Assembly (NCBI GenBank): GCA_963747535.1 | Contig: CAVVFX010000020.1 | Span: 868,001-932,000, forward strand | Direction: 5' to 3' | Source of the DNA: CAVVFX01 sp963747535 | GTDB taxonomy: Bacteria > Acidobacteriota > Terriglobia > Bryobacterales > Bryobacteraceae | Length of the DNA: 64,000 nt | Shown: positions 17,495-25,240 of the stretch, piece after piece | Numbering within the stretch: the stretch's first letter is position 1 | Layout of the letters: the number at the start of each line of letters is the position of its first letter | The notes under the pieces: model-generated | The model's input: only the letters and a program-made list of their open reading frames with translations | What the model was told of the DNA's origin: nothing | The model's database searches: none | Made by a program: the position numbers and the translations under genes

Positions 17495-18594
17495 CGAGGC
17501 TTTGGCTCATTCTCTTGACGGCATCGGCTCTGTGCGGGGCGAGCATCGAGATGGATTCGAATCGCGGCCGGCGCGTTTTCGAATCTGAATCCTGCATCCA
17601 GTGCCATGCGATCAGCGGCGAGGGCGGGCACTTGGCTCCGGATCTGAGCCGCGTGATCGATCGGAATTTCACCCCTGCCGAACTGGCCAGCACCATGTGG
17701 AATCACGCCCCGACCATGTGGGCGAAGATGACGCAACAGAGTATCAAGCGCGGCGGTCTCAACGAACAGGCTGCGGCGGACCTGTTTGCTTACTTCTACT
17801 CGGTCCACTTTTTTGATAAACCGGGCGATGCCGGACGGGGCAAGCACCTGTTCCATGAAAAAACCTGCGATCGCTGCCATGGCCTTACCAATTCGCCGAA
17901 TCCGGCCGCACCACCGGTTTCCAAATGGGAGGCCCTGTCAGACCCGATAGAACTCACCCAGGTCATGTGGAATCACTCCGGTTCGATGCTTGCGGAGTTG
18001 CAGCAGAAGAAAATGGCATGGCCGCAGTTGACTGGCCAGGATTTCTCGGACTTGCTGGTCTATTTCCGTAATCTTCCGGGCGTCCCGCCGAAGCAATCCA
18101 CGTTGATCACGACTGCCGGTTCGCAAGGTGAAGCTCTGTTCGCGTCTAAAGGCTGCAAGCAGTGTCACGATGCCAGCATGCTGCTATTCCGCTCGCAACT
18201 GGCCGGCCACACCCTCACCGATATCTCGGCGGCTCTGTGGGATCACGCGCCGAGGATGAAGACGCCGGCGGCGCATTTCGACCTCGATGAAATGCGTGAG
18301 CTCCTGAGTTACCTCTGGGCCGAGCAATTCCTCAATGTCACCGGCATTCCCGAGCGCGGGAAGAAACTCTTCTCGAGCAAACACTGCGCGTCGTGCCACG
18401 ACGATCCGGCCAGCGGTGCGCCCGACCTGTCGAAGCGCCAGGAGCCGATCAATGGAGCTACCATGATCTCCGTGCTATGGCGGCACGGTCCGGAGATGCT
18501 GGCGCAGATGAATCGGAAGAACATCAAGTGGCCGCGCTTCGAGGCGTTCGAGATGGCCGATATCATCAGTTATCTCAACTCGCGTAAGAAATAA
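17491..18594 (+). CDS. Secreted cytochrome c with four tandem monoheme modules
   Basis: A 367-residue protein with a short signal peptide (LWLILLTASALCGAS). Four repeats of roughly 90 residues follow, each with one CxxCH (CIQCH, CDRCH, CKQCH, CASCH) and a later W(N/D/R)Hxxx-M motif (MWNHAPTMW, MWNHSGSML, LWDHAPRMK, LWRHGPEML) that could supply the distal Met ligand. It looks like a fourfold duplication of a class-I cytochrome. Its start overlaps the MtrB-like stop, so it is made with the conduit and is a good candidate for the periplasmic shuttle to MtrA. No inner-membrane quinol oxidase (CymA/CbcL type) is in the window. Confidence 0.85.
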   Translation: MTRLWLILLTASALCGASIEMDSNRGRRVFESESCIQCHAISGEGGHLAPDLSRVIDRNFTPAELASTMWNHAPTMWAKMTQQSIKRGGLNEQAAADLFAYFYSVHFFDKPGDAGRGKHLFHEKTCDRCHGLTNSPNPAAPPVSKWEALSDPIELTQVMWNHSGSMLAELQQKKMAWPQLTGQDFSDLLVYFRNLPGVPPKQSTLITTAGSQGEALFASKGCKQCHDASMLLFRSQLAGHTLTDISAALWDHAPRMKTPAAHFDLDEMRELLSYLWAEQFLNVTGIPERGKKLFSSKHCASCHDDPASGAPDLSKRQEPINGATMISVLWRHGPEMLAQMNRKNIKWPRFEAFEMADIISYLNSRKK

Positions 18595-18642
18595 GCGTTG
18601 TAACACAGACTTCAGCCTGTCCGCCTGTCCTACAATGCTGCT

Positions 18643-18996
18643 ATGAACGCGACCAACGACCGGCGCATCGACTACATCGAATTCCCCGCCACCGATATCG
18701 AGAAGACCAAGCTTTTTTACTATACGGTCTTCGGGTGGAAATTCGAAGACTACGGGCCGGATTACACCAGCTTCCAGGACGGCCGGCTCTCCGGTGGATT
18801 TCGCAAAGAGAAGAAGGTGAAGGGTAGTGGTCCTTTGATCGTGCTGTACGCATCCGATCTCGAAGCCATCCAGCGCCGCATCATCCTGGCTGACGGGAAA
18901 ATTACCAGGCCCACCTACGAATTCCCCGGCGGGCGCAGATTCCACTTCTCCGATCCCAGCGGCAATGAACTGGCCGTCTGGTCGAACGTCGGGTAG
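18643..18996 (+). CDS. VOC (glyoxalase/bleomycin-resistance fold) protein
   Basis: A 117-residue single-domain member of the vicinal oxygen chelate superfamily. It begins with the typical RIDYIEFPATDIEKTKLFY helix-strand pattern and ends with FSDPSGNELAVWSN, containing the terminal metal-ligand Glu. Such proteins dimerise and bind metals. The substrate is unknown. It is transcribed just after the cytochrome cluster, from an apparently separate leader. Confidence 0.85.
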   Translation: MNATNDRRIDYIEFPATDIEKTKLFYYTVFGWKFEDYGPDYTSFQDGRLSGGFRKEKKVKGSGPLIVLYASDLEAIQRRIILADGKITRPTYEFPGGRRFHFSDPSGNELAVWSNVG

Positions 18997-19062
18997 TGCG
19001 TTTCGCGGGGAGTAATCATCCTCTCAATTCGTGCATTCGGCGGGCAGCGGTATGATGAAACC

Positions 19063-19296
19063 ATGGAACGGGATGCGTCGGAAGTGGTTAAGGATGCTCT
19101 TTCACTACCCATCGAAGTTCGCAGTGCGTTGATCGACTCTTTGATCGACAGTCTGGATAAAGGCGTTGACGCAGCGGCAGAAGAAGCTTGGCGTGAGGAG
19201 ACGCATCGGCGTCTTCACCAGATGGATAGCGGTGCCGTCCAACTGATGCCTTGGGATGAGGCGCGCACTCGTCTTCGGTCTCGATTGAACCGGTGA
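19063..19296 (+). CDS. Antitoxin of type II TA pair (addiction module component family)
   Basis: A 77-residue acidic protein with LPIEVRSALIDSLIDSLD and a C-terminal alpha-helix ending RTRLRSRLNR. This pattern matches the short antitoxins annotated as putative addiction module components, paired with RelE/ParE toxins. Its stop overlaps the toxin start (GTGA), the usual coupling for such pairs. It probably neutralises the toxin and represses the operon. Confidence 0.85.
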   Translation: MERDASEVVKDALSLPIEVRSALIDSLIDSLDKGVDAAAEEAWREETHRRLHQMDSGAVQLMPWDEARTRLRSRLNR

Positions 19297-19592
19297 GCAG
19301 CGCATCTGTTCAAATCCACCCCGCAGCTTTGGAAGAAGCCGAAGCCGCTATGGAATGGTATTCGCGCCGCAGCATCCGGGCTGGTGGAATGTTCTTCGAT
19401 GAGTTAGAAAAGGCAATCGATCTGATTGGGACTCACCCTGGGCAATTTCCGGAGTACGCGTTCGGCACCCGCAAGATTTTGCTCCACAGGTTTCCTTACC
19501 TCGTTGTTTTTCGGGAAACCGCGAGCCATGTCGAGATCATCGCTGTCGTTCACGGACGGCGCCGCCCTGGATATTGGCGGGACCGCGTGTAG
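19293..19592 (+). CDS. RelE/ParE-superfamily toxin
   Basis: A 99-residue toxin with the compact RelE/ParE fold. The N-terminus has VQIHPAALEEAEAAMEWY; the C-terminus has ILLHRFPYLVVFRE followed by IIAVVHGRRRPGYW, matching ParE/RelE proteins. ParE types poison gyrase and RelE types cut mRNA; sequence alone does not decide. It starts at GTG 19293, within the antitoxin stop. The pair lies just upstream of a large predicted NTPase and an insertion sequence, a typical mobile/defence neighbourhood. Confidence 0.88.
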   Translation: MSSASVQIHPAALEEAEAAMEWYSRRSIRAGGMFFDELEKAIDLIGTHPGQFPEYAFGTRKILLHRFPYLVVFRETASHVEIIAVVHGRRRPGYWRDRV

Positions 19593-19805
19593 TGATCCGA
19601 TTTCTGGCGCCGGATTGAACGAGTGTTCGTCGTTCGAGCCAACCCTTTTAGCGCCTTGAGGCAGCCAAGCGCGTTCAGCAGAAGTAACGGTTCCAGGAAC
19701 CCACGCTTTGACGGTTGCGATCCAAGTGTGGAAGTGGGAGGCCCAAACGTAGCCAGGATTCGCGACTGTGGCTATTAAAATTGGGCTAGGCAATAGCAAA
19801 GCGAG

Positions 19806-19817
19806 GTACAATTGTAC
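19806..19817. promoter_or_regulatory. Perfect 12-bp palindrome upstream of the ATPase-PRTase gene
   Basis: GTACAATTGTAC ends 11 bases before the ATG at 19829 and overlaps the GAGG that would bind ribosomes. A protein bound here could block expression. It may also be chance in an A/T-rich leader. Confidence 0.4.
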
Positions 19818-19828
19818 GAAATCTCACC

Positions 19829-22800
19829 ATGACCACGACCGGCACACCCTCTGATGCTAAGCTCTCGAAAACACCGCTCCAAAACTTGGAACAGGTGCTT
19901 GGACTTTTCGCTGCAGAGGAACTCACTGGCGTGGATGCCGCAACGGTGGTGTTACGCGAGTACTCACAAGCTATTCTCTCGTACCTCGGAGTGCCAAAGC
20001 GTGATTGGAACGCAGATCCGGTATCGGCACTTTTTTCGAAGTCGAACACGTATCAACAAGACCGATTTATATCCATCGCATTACTTCGCTTGTTAGGAAA
20101 AAACGCCTTAGCATTCAAGGCGGTTCCGTTCCGTCACCATGCGTATCAGCTCTTCGATCGGATCTTCGGTCCCGAGCTGTATCCGCGCCTAAAGCTCGAT
20201 GTGAAGCAGCAAACTCACGAGAAGGAACAGAAGCTAAGAGACGTCGGACCCGAGGTAGATGCGGCAATAGCGCGGGTTCAGAGCGCGTTTACTACGTTGG
20301 CCGCAATCTCAAATTTCAAGGTCGCCATACTCAAGACACTGCGAATTGCGAACGTGCGCCTCATCGCAACACCATTCCTTCCTGGTGTAGAAGACACGAG
20401 CATCTCGGAGGCGGTTTCGGCAATAACGAATTACTTAGATTGTGACATCGAGGCTGCTCAAGCCACATACTCAACAGCCCAGGCGTTAGTTATTCAGTTG
20501 CTTGAGGATGGCGAAAAGATCGGGACCGAATACGCAATCTGCTTGATCGCCGAGCCAATGCGAAAGGTTCTCAATGCTCTTCATGAACACTTCGCCAAAT
20601 CGCCCCTCCATTCTCCCCCAGCGATCGACGTGACGACGTCCGCTAAGAAATACCCGTTTCATATCCTTAGCAAACCAGTTGTCCTGGAGATGGATATCAC
20701 CAATGTTGGGCCTGGCCATGCTTTTGACGTGCACGTCAATGTAGTTGCGCTCTCCGACGATGCAGAGGCGGTCACACCCACTCTCTCGGTCGGCCATCTC
20801 GGCGTTGCTACAATCCGGATTACTCTACCCATTCGCCACTATAAGCTCATAAACGAACTCTACGTTGAGGTCCAGATCGTGTGGTCAACATTTGACCAGC
20901 CGCGGGGTGACCAGCGTTTTACCCTTCTCTTCTCAGCCCAACGCTCGGACGTTGACTGGGAGTCACTGAGCACGGCCGAGCCCTACGATCTCGAGCCCGT
21001 AAGCACTGACGCCGAGCTCGTTGGAAGGACAGATACATTGAACGAACTCCAATCCCTGGTTAGTTCTAAGCAGGTTGGGTCAGCAGCCCTGTTCGGCCAG
21101 AAACGTGTCGGTAAAACCTCCATTGTGAAAACGCTGGAGACACGTTTGCGGAATGTCGCCGATCTCGACGTCAGCGTAGTCTACCTTGAAGGGGGAGATT
21201 ATGTCCGACCTGATCCAGTACGAACTGTCGAGGCACTTACGAGAAGGCTTTGCCAAGACATTCGGAATCTCGACGAGAGATATCAGTTACTTAAGATTCC
21301 CGATTTCGATGGATCGTTCGCGGCAATCGCGGAATTCGTAGCTCTGGCATCGAGGTTGACGCCTCAGCGGAAATTCCTGTTTATTCTCGACGAGTTTGAC
21401 GAGTTGCCTGTCGCGCTGTATACGCAAAATGAGGTTGCGGATGCTTTTTTCTTGAGCTTGCGGAGTTCAAGCGCAAAGCCCAATATCGGTTTTATATTGG
21501 TTGGCAGCGAGAAAATGAAGGCAATCCTGAGCTTCCAAGGCCATGAACTTAACAAGTTCAGAGCTATGCGGGTAGACTACTTCGATCGCGAGAGAAACTG
21601 GCCGGATTTCGTCGAATTGGTTCGTCGGCCGGTACTTGGAACAATCGAGTATGCCGACGAGGCGATTACGACATTGTTCCAGTATACTGCCGGAAATCCC
21701 TATTTTACCAAGCTGATCTGCAAAGCTTTGTTCAAGAGTATGGTCGCCAAACGCGATGGCCATGTGACAGAACCAGAAGTTCACGCCTCCGCCCGGACCG
21801 AACTTATCAGCGTAGGCGTGAACAGCTTCTTGCATTTTTGGGAGGACGGAATCGTCGAACGTGGAGAGGAGCGGCGTATGATCTCCCAAACGCGTCAAAA
21901 GGTTTTGCTCGCCTATGCGGATGTACTGCGAGCAGGAGAACGTCGTTCTTTGCCGAGGATCACTGATGCAGCGCAGCCATACGGGATTGCTCCCGATACC
22001 GTTGCGATGGAATTGGACGAGTTCGTACAGCGACAGGTGCTTGCCGTAGAGGATGGCCTTTACAGAACCCCCGTGGGATTCTTCGGGCTTTGGCTGCGGG
22101 AATACGGCGTACGAGAACTCCTTCCACGCATTGGGGAAAGAATTCTAACAGTGGAGCGGAAACGAGAGGAGAGCCTATACGTTCGAGACGAGGAACTTCA
22201 ACCGCTCGCCGAACGCTGGGGCTTCTACAAGGGACGACAAATCACAATTGACGAAATTCGCCGATGGCTTTTACAATTTGGGCCAAATTCGGCTCAACGA
22301 CTCATGTGGAAGCTCCTAACTCGGCTGCGATATGTCAGGGAGACAGAGATCCGCAGCTCTTTAGTAACACTTCACGGAATTCTCGCGAAGGATCTCGCAC
22401 TTAAGGTGGCTGGGAGAGTGCCACGAATTCATGATGCTTTAGTAAGTTACCTAGATGGTCCCGGCAAGAGCGGATCCCAATACGCGAAAATCTATGGTGA
22501 GGAAAACAGGATCTTCCACGAGCGAATTGTTGAGCCGACGCGAATAGACAAAATTGTACGCGATGACACTACTATCAGGGCCGTCATCTTTGTTGATGAC
22601 TTTCTTGGTACTGGAGGCTCTGCGATTCAGAACATCCAGGCTTATGCGCCGGCACTGAAGGAATTGCAGAAGAGCAGAAATATCTCCTTGATCGTCGGGG
22701 TGATCATCGGCTACCGGTCGGCTGCGGACCGAGTAGAAGCCGAGGCCTCAAGTATCGGATTACAGTTGCCTGTACGAGTCGTAGATCCATTACACGAAGA

Positions 22801-23026
22801 GGATCGATGCTTCTCTTTGGAACAGAGCACCTTTGGCGACGCCGACGAACTCGCCGCGGCTAAGGCAATAGCTGAGAACTTTGGCTTGCGGCTGGAACCT
22901 AAAGCATCACTTGGATTTGGAAACTGCGCAGCCAATGTTACGTTCGAACGGAGTTGCCCGAACAACTGCCTTCCGGTCCTATGGAAGCAGACGAAGGATT
23001 GGCAACCTCTATTCAAAAGGTCATAG
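19829..23026 (+). CDS. Large P-loop (STAND-like) ATPase with C-terminal phosphoribosyltransferase-like domain
   Basis: A 1065-residue protein of unestablished function. Residues 1-265 are mostly helical and unrecognised. About 280-375 looks like an immunoglobulin-type beta domain (DITNVGPGHAFDVHVNV). An ATPase follows, with LVGRTDTLNELQSL near 395, Walker A FGQKRVGKTS near 421, Walker B FLFILDEFDEL near 516, a sensor-like ILVGSEKM near 558 and the STAND-like GNPYFTKLICK near 621. A probable winged helix lies at about 690-760. The C-terminal third includes VIFVDDFLGTGGSA near 918, the PRPP-loop pattern of type I phosphoribosyltransferases. Codon use is visibly more A/T-rich than in the neighbours, suggesting transfer. 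It lies after a TA pair and before an ISL3 element. A sensor ATPase with a nucleotide-acting effector, possibly anti-phage, is the best guess. Confidence 0.7.
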   Translation: MTTTGTPSDAKLSKTPLQNLEQVLGLFAAEELTGVDAATVVLREYSQAILSYLGVPKRDWNADPVSALFSKSNTYQQDRFISIALLRLLGKNALAFKAVPFRHHAYQLFDRIFGPELYPRLKLDVKQQTHEKEQKLRDVGPEVDAAIARVQSAFTTLAAISNFKVAILKTLRIANVRLIATPFLPGVEDTSISEAVSAITNYLDCDIEAAQATYSTAQALVIQLLEDGEKIGTEYAICLIAEPMRKVLNALHEHFAKSPLHSPPAIDVTTSAKKYPFHILSKPVVLEMDITNVGPGHAFDVHVNVVALSDDAEAVTPTLSVGHLGVATIRITLPIRHYKLINELYVEVQIVWSTFDQPRGDQRFTLLFSAQRSDVDWESLSTAEPYDLEPVSTDAELVGRTDTLNELQSLVSSKQVGSAALFGQKRVGKTSIVKTLETRLRNVADLDVSVVYLEGGDYVRPDPVRTVEALTRRLCQDIRNLDERYQLLKIPDFDGSFAAIAEFVALASRLTPQRKFLFILDEFDELPVALYTQNEVADAFFLSLRSSSAKPNIGFILVGSEKMKAILSFQGHELNKFRAMRVDYFDRERNWPDFVELVRRPVLGTIEYADEAITTLFQYTAGNPYFTKLICKALFKSMVAKRDGHVTEPEVHASARTELISVGVNSFLHFWEDGIVERGEERRMISQTRQKVLLAYADVLRAGERRSLPRITDAAQPYGIAPDTVAMELDEFVQRQVLAVEDGLYRTPVGFFGLWLREYGVRELLPRIGERILTVERKREESLYVRDEELQPLAERWGFYKGRQITIDEIRRWLLQFGPNSAQRLMWKLLTRLRYVRETEIRSSLVTLHGILAKDLALKVAGRVPRIHDALVSYLDGPGKSGSQYAKIYGEENRIFHERIVEPTRIDKIVRDDTTIRAVIFVDDFLGTGGSAIQNIQAYAPALKELQKSRNISLIVGVIIGYRSAADRVEAEASSIGLQLPVRVVDPLHEEDRCFSLEQSTFGDADELAAAKAIAENFGLRLEPKASLGFGNCAANVTFERSCPNNCLPVLWKQTKDWQPLFKRS

Positions 23027-23030
23027 ACCG

Positions 23031-23038
23031 TTAAAAAA
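23031..23038. repeat. Left target-site duplication TTAAAAAA of the ISL3 element
   Basis: TTAAAAAA occurs immediately outside the left inverted repeat and again at 24765-24772 outside the right one. Eight bases is the duplication size known for the ISL3 family. Confidence 0.9.
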
Positions 23039-23073
23039 GCCTCGTCGGGGGAATCTGTGGGTGACGGGGAGCG

Positions 23074-23490
23074 TTAGCGAGCCGTCGCGGTGAGGAACCG
23101 GCGGAATTTCCGGCAGGTGGAATCAAAGGATCTCTGATGAGCTTCGCCACCGTGGTAGAGGAGCGGGCCGCCGTCCTCGATCATTTTGGAAAGCTGCTGT
23201 TCGACCGGCCGCTTTCTCAGGGGCGGATCGTCGTTGAGGCCGCGAATGAACTCCCCGCCGAGTGCCCACATATTGTCGATGTGCTGCTGAATCGTCTTTG
23301 GCGACAGGTCTGAGGCTGCCAGGCATTCAAGGAACGGGCGAAAGCAAGCCACCAACTGTTCGCCCGGTGGCAGATCTTTTTCCAGCCCCATCCACGATCG
23401 TGGCCAGCCATTCAGATCACGGCAGTAATGTTCCAGGTCGTGACGTGGCGCAGAGGTGGCGCGGTTTATCTTGGTAGTTCTCGCCTTCAC
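23074..23490 (-). CDS. Hypothetical passenger protein of the ISL3 element
   Basis: A 138-residue basic protein starting at GTG 23490, divergent from the transposase by 14 bases. It contains SPKTIQQHIDNMWALGGEFIR, a helix pattern reminiscent of the N-terminal SAM-like DNA-binding domain of tyrosine recombinases, but no catalytic domain. It lies wholly inside the element, so it moves with it. Function unknown; a regulator or DNA-binding accessory of transposition is possible. Confidence 0.6.
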   Translation of the reverse strand: MKARTTKINRATSAPRHDLEHYCRDLNGWPRSWMGLEKDLPPGEQLVACFRPFLECLAASDLSPKTIQQHIDNMWALGGEFIRGLNDDPPLRKRPVEQQLSKMIEDGGPLLYHGGEAHQRSFDSTCRKFRRFLTATAR

Positions 23491-23504
23491 TTGTCTTCCA
23501 TTTC

Positions 23505-24758
23505 ATGCTACAGCTCATCACGATTCTAAACCGCTGTCACCGCTTTCCGGGATTCGTTTACCAGCGGGCCAGCTTCAGTGCCGATCGTAAGAGTATTGAG
23601 ATTGCCGTGCGGCCTCGCAAAGGTTCGAGAGCGATTTGTTCGCGCTGCCATCAATCGGCCGCCGGTTACGATCAACTCTCCGAAAGGCGTTTCGAGTTCA
23701 TTCCTTTTTGGGGCTTTCTGGTTTTTCTGCTTTATTCCATGCGGCGCGTCGATTGCCGCCGCTGTGAGGCAGTCGTCGTCGAGGAAGTTCCGTGGGGCGA
23801 CGGGAAGCGCACGTTGACCAGAGCGTACATGTTGTTTCTCGCCCGCTGGGCGCGCCGGCTTTCCTGGAAGGAAACAGCTGAAGCCTTCCACACTTCATGG
23901 GAAAAGGTTTTCGACGCGGTGGAACACGTCGTCACCTTTGGACTGGAACATCGCAAACTTGGAGCCATCGACGCCATCGGCGTTGACGAGATCCAATACG
24001 CCAAAGGCCATAAGTATCTCACGCTGGTTTACCAGATTGATCTTGACGTCACGCGCTTGCTTTGGGTCGGAAAAGAACGAACGATCGAATCCTTTCAGGG
24101 ATTCTTCGCCACCATTGGCGACGAGGTGGCCTCGAAGATCGTCTTCGTCTGTTCCGACATGTGGGAGCCCTATCTGAAGGTCATCCGCGAGAAGTGCTCC
24201 GATGCCCTCCATATCCTCGACCGGTTCCACATCGTGGCGAAGATGAACCAAGCTCTCGACGACGTCCGCGCTGAAGAGGCGCGCCGCATGAAACAAGAAG
24301 GGTTTCACCCGGTTCTGAAGAAATCTCGCTGGCTCTTGCTCAAGCGCCATGAGAACCTCACCGGTAACCAAAGATTTCGCCTTCGCGACCTCCTTCGTTA
24401 CAACCTGAAGAGCGTCCGGGCCTATCTTCTCAAGGAAGCCTTTCAGCAACTCTGGGATTACAACTCTCCCGCCTGGGCTGGAAAGTTCCTGGATGAATGG
24501 TGCCGGCACGTCATGCGGTCCCGTATCGAGCCCATGAAGAAGATTGCCCGGACTCTACGCCGGCACCGTGAACTGATTCTCAATTATTTCCACGCTCAAA
24601 AGTTGCTTTCCAGCGGCGTCGCGGAGGGCCTGAACAACAAAGCCAAAGTCACTATGAGAAGATCTTACGGCTTCCGGACGTTCCGCGCCCTCGAACTCGC
24701 CCTCTATCACACACTTGGGAAACTGCCAGAACCTGAATCAACCCACGAGTTTTTCTGA
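23505..24758 (+). CDS. ISL3-family transposase
   Basis: A 417-residue DDE transposase. The N-terminal zinc-binding segment has CSRCHQSAAGYDQ and CRRCEAVVVEEVPW, followed by a helix-turn-helix around TWKETAEAFHTSWEKVF-like residues 115-135. The catalytic acids appear in GVDEIQYAKGHKYLTLVY (first Asp), FVCSDMWEPY (second Asp) and SSGVAEGLNNKAKVTMRRSY (Glu). Length is normal for ISL3 and no frameshift is seen, so the enzyme should be functional. Confidence 0.95.
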   Translation: MLQLITILNRCHRFPGFVYQRASFSADRKSIEIAVRPRKGSRAICSRCHQSAAGYDQLSERRFEFIPFWGFLVFLLYSMRRVDCRRCEAVVVEEVPWGDGKRTLTRAYMLFLARWARRLSWKETAEAFHTSWEKVFDAVEHVVTFGLEHRKLGAIDAIGVDEIQYAKGHKYLTLVYQIDLDVTRLLWVGKERTIESFQGFFATIGDEVASKIVFVCSDMWEPYLKVIREKCSDALHILDRFHIVAKMNQALDDVRAEEARRMKQEGFHPVLKKSRWLLLKRHENLTGNQRFRLRDLLRYNLKSVRAYLLKEAFQQLWDYNSPAWAGKFLDEWCRHVMRSRIEPMKKIARTLRRHRELILNYFHAQKLLSSGVAEGLNNKAKVTMRRSYGFRTFRALELALYHTLGKLPEPESTHEFF

Positions 24759-24764
24759 CGAGCC

Positions 24765-24772
24765 TTAAAAAA
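24765..24772. repeat. Right target-site duplication TTAAAAAA
   Basis: Exact copy of 23031-23038, directly outside the right inverted repeat of the ISL3 element. Confidence 0.9.
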
Positions 24773-25240
24773 CAGGACTAGTCTTCAGCACACCTCTGCC
24801 ACACCGCGGGAGGTGAACTCGATCAAATCCAGTTTTTCGACGGGCACGTGTCGACCCAGAAAACTGAGAGGCATCTCGGGTGCTAGCAGCGCTAAGCATG
24901 GACTTAAATGATCGGAGTGGAATCGGGCCTATGTAGTCAGGGTTCGCCGGTCCGTCGATCAACCACTTGACGCGCAACGCCCGAACCGCCGCAGTGAAGT
25001 GGCGGCGGTTCCGAGCGAGTCGTCGGTCACCTGGAGGGACGGATCAGTAAGGACAAGTCATCTTGTAGCCGGTAGCCCGGGCAATGCGGCATTTGGCTGC
25101 GTAACGCCTACCGGTGGAAGTACAATGTGGCGAACGATCGGGGAGTTCCGGCAACAAGTCTTTGGCCGCTCTTTCCTTCATTTCCGTGGGCAGGCGCCGG
25201 GCTATTCAGGGCTCTATGCGTTAAGTGAACAGCTTTGGGA
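24773..25240. other. Intergenic stretch without a supported gene
   Basis: No convincing coding sequence is seen over 468 bp; the two short open frames resemble nothing known. The one clear structure is a hairpin at about 24990-25018, with GAACCGCCGC and its complement GCGGCGGTTC around an 8-base loop, not followed by a T-run. Before the IS landed, this stretch directly followed the ATPase-PRTase gene, so it may hold remnants of the transferred region. Confidence 0.5.

Larger units (their letters stand above)
23039..24764. mobile_element. Complete ISL3-family insertion sequence with passenger gene
   Basis: A 1726-bp element. The left end begins GCCTCGTC and the right end, read inward, begins GGCTCGTC; both continue into a purine-rich run and a GTGGGT segment, forming imperfect terminal inverted repeats of about 28 bp. 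Perfect 8-bp direct repeats TTAAAAAA flank it. It carries a full-length ISL3-type transposase on the plus strand and a small divergent gene on the minus strand. The transposase stop codon lies inside the right inverted repeat. It inserted only a few bases after the stop of the ATPase-PRTase gene. With intact ends and no frameshift, it appears recent and possibly active. Confidence 0.9.
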
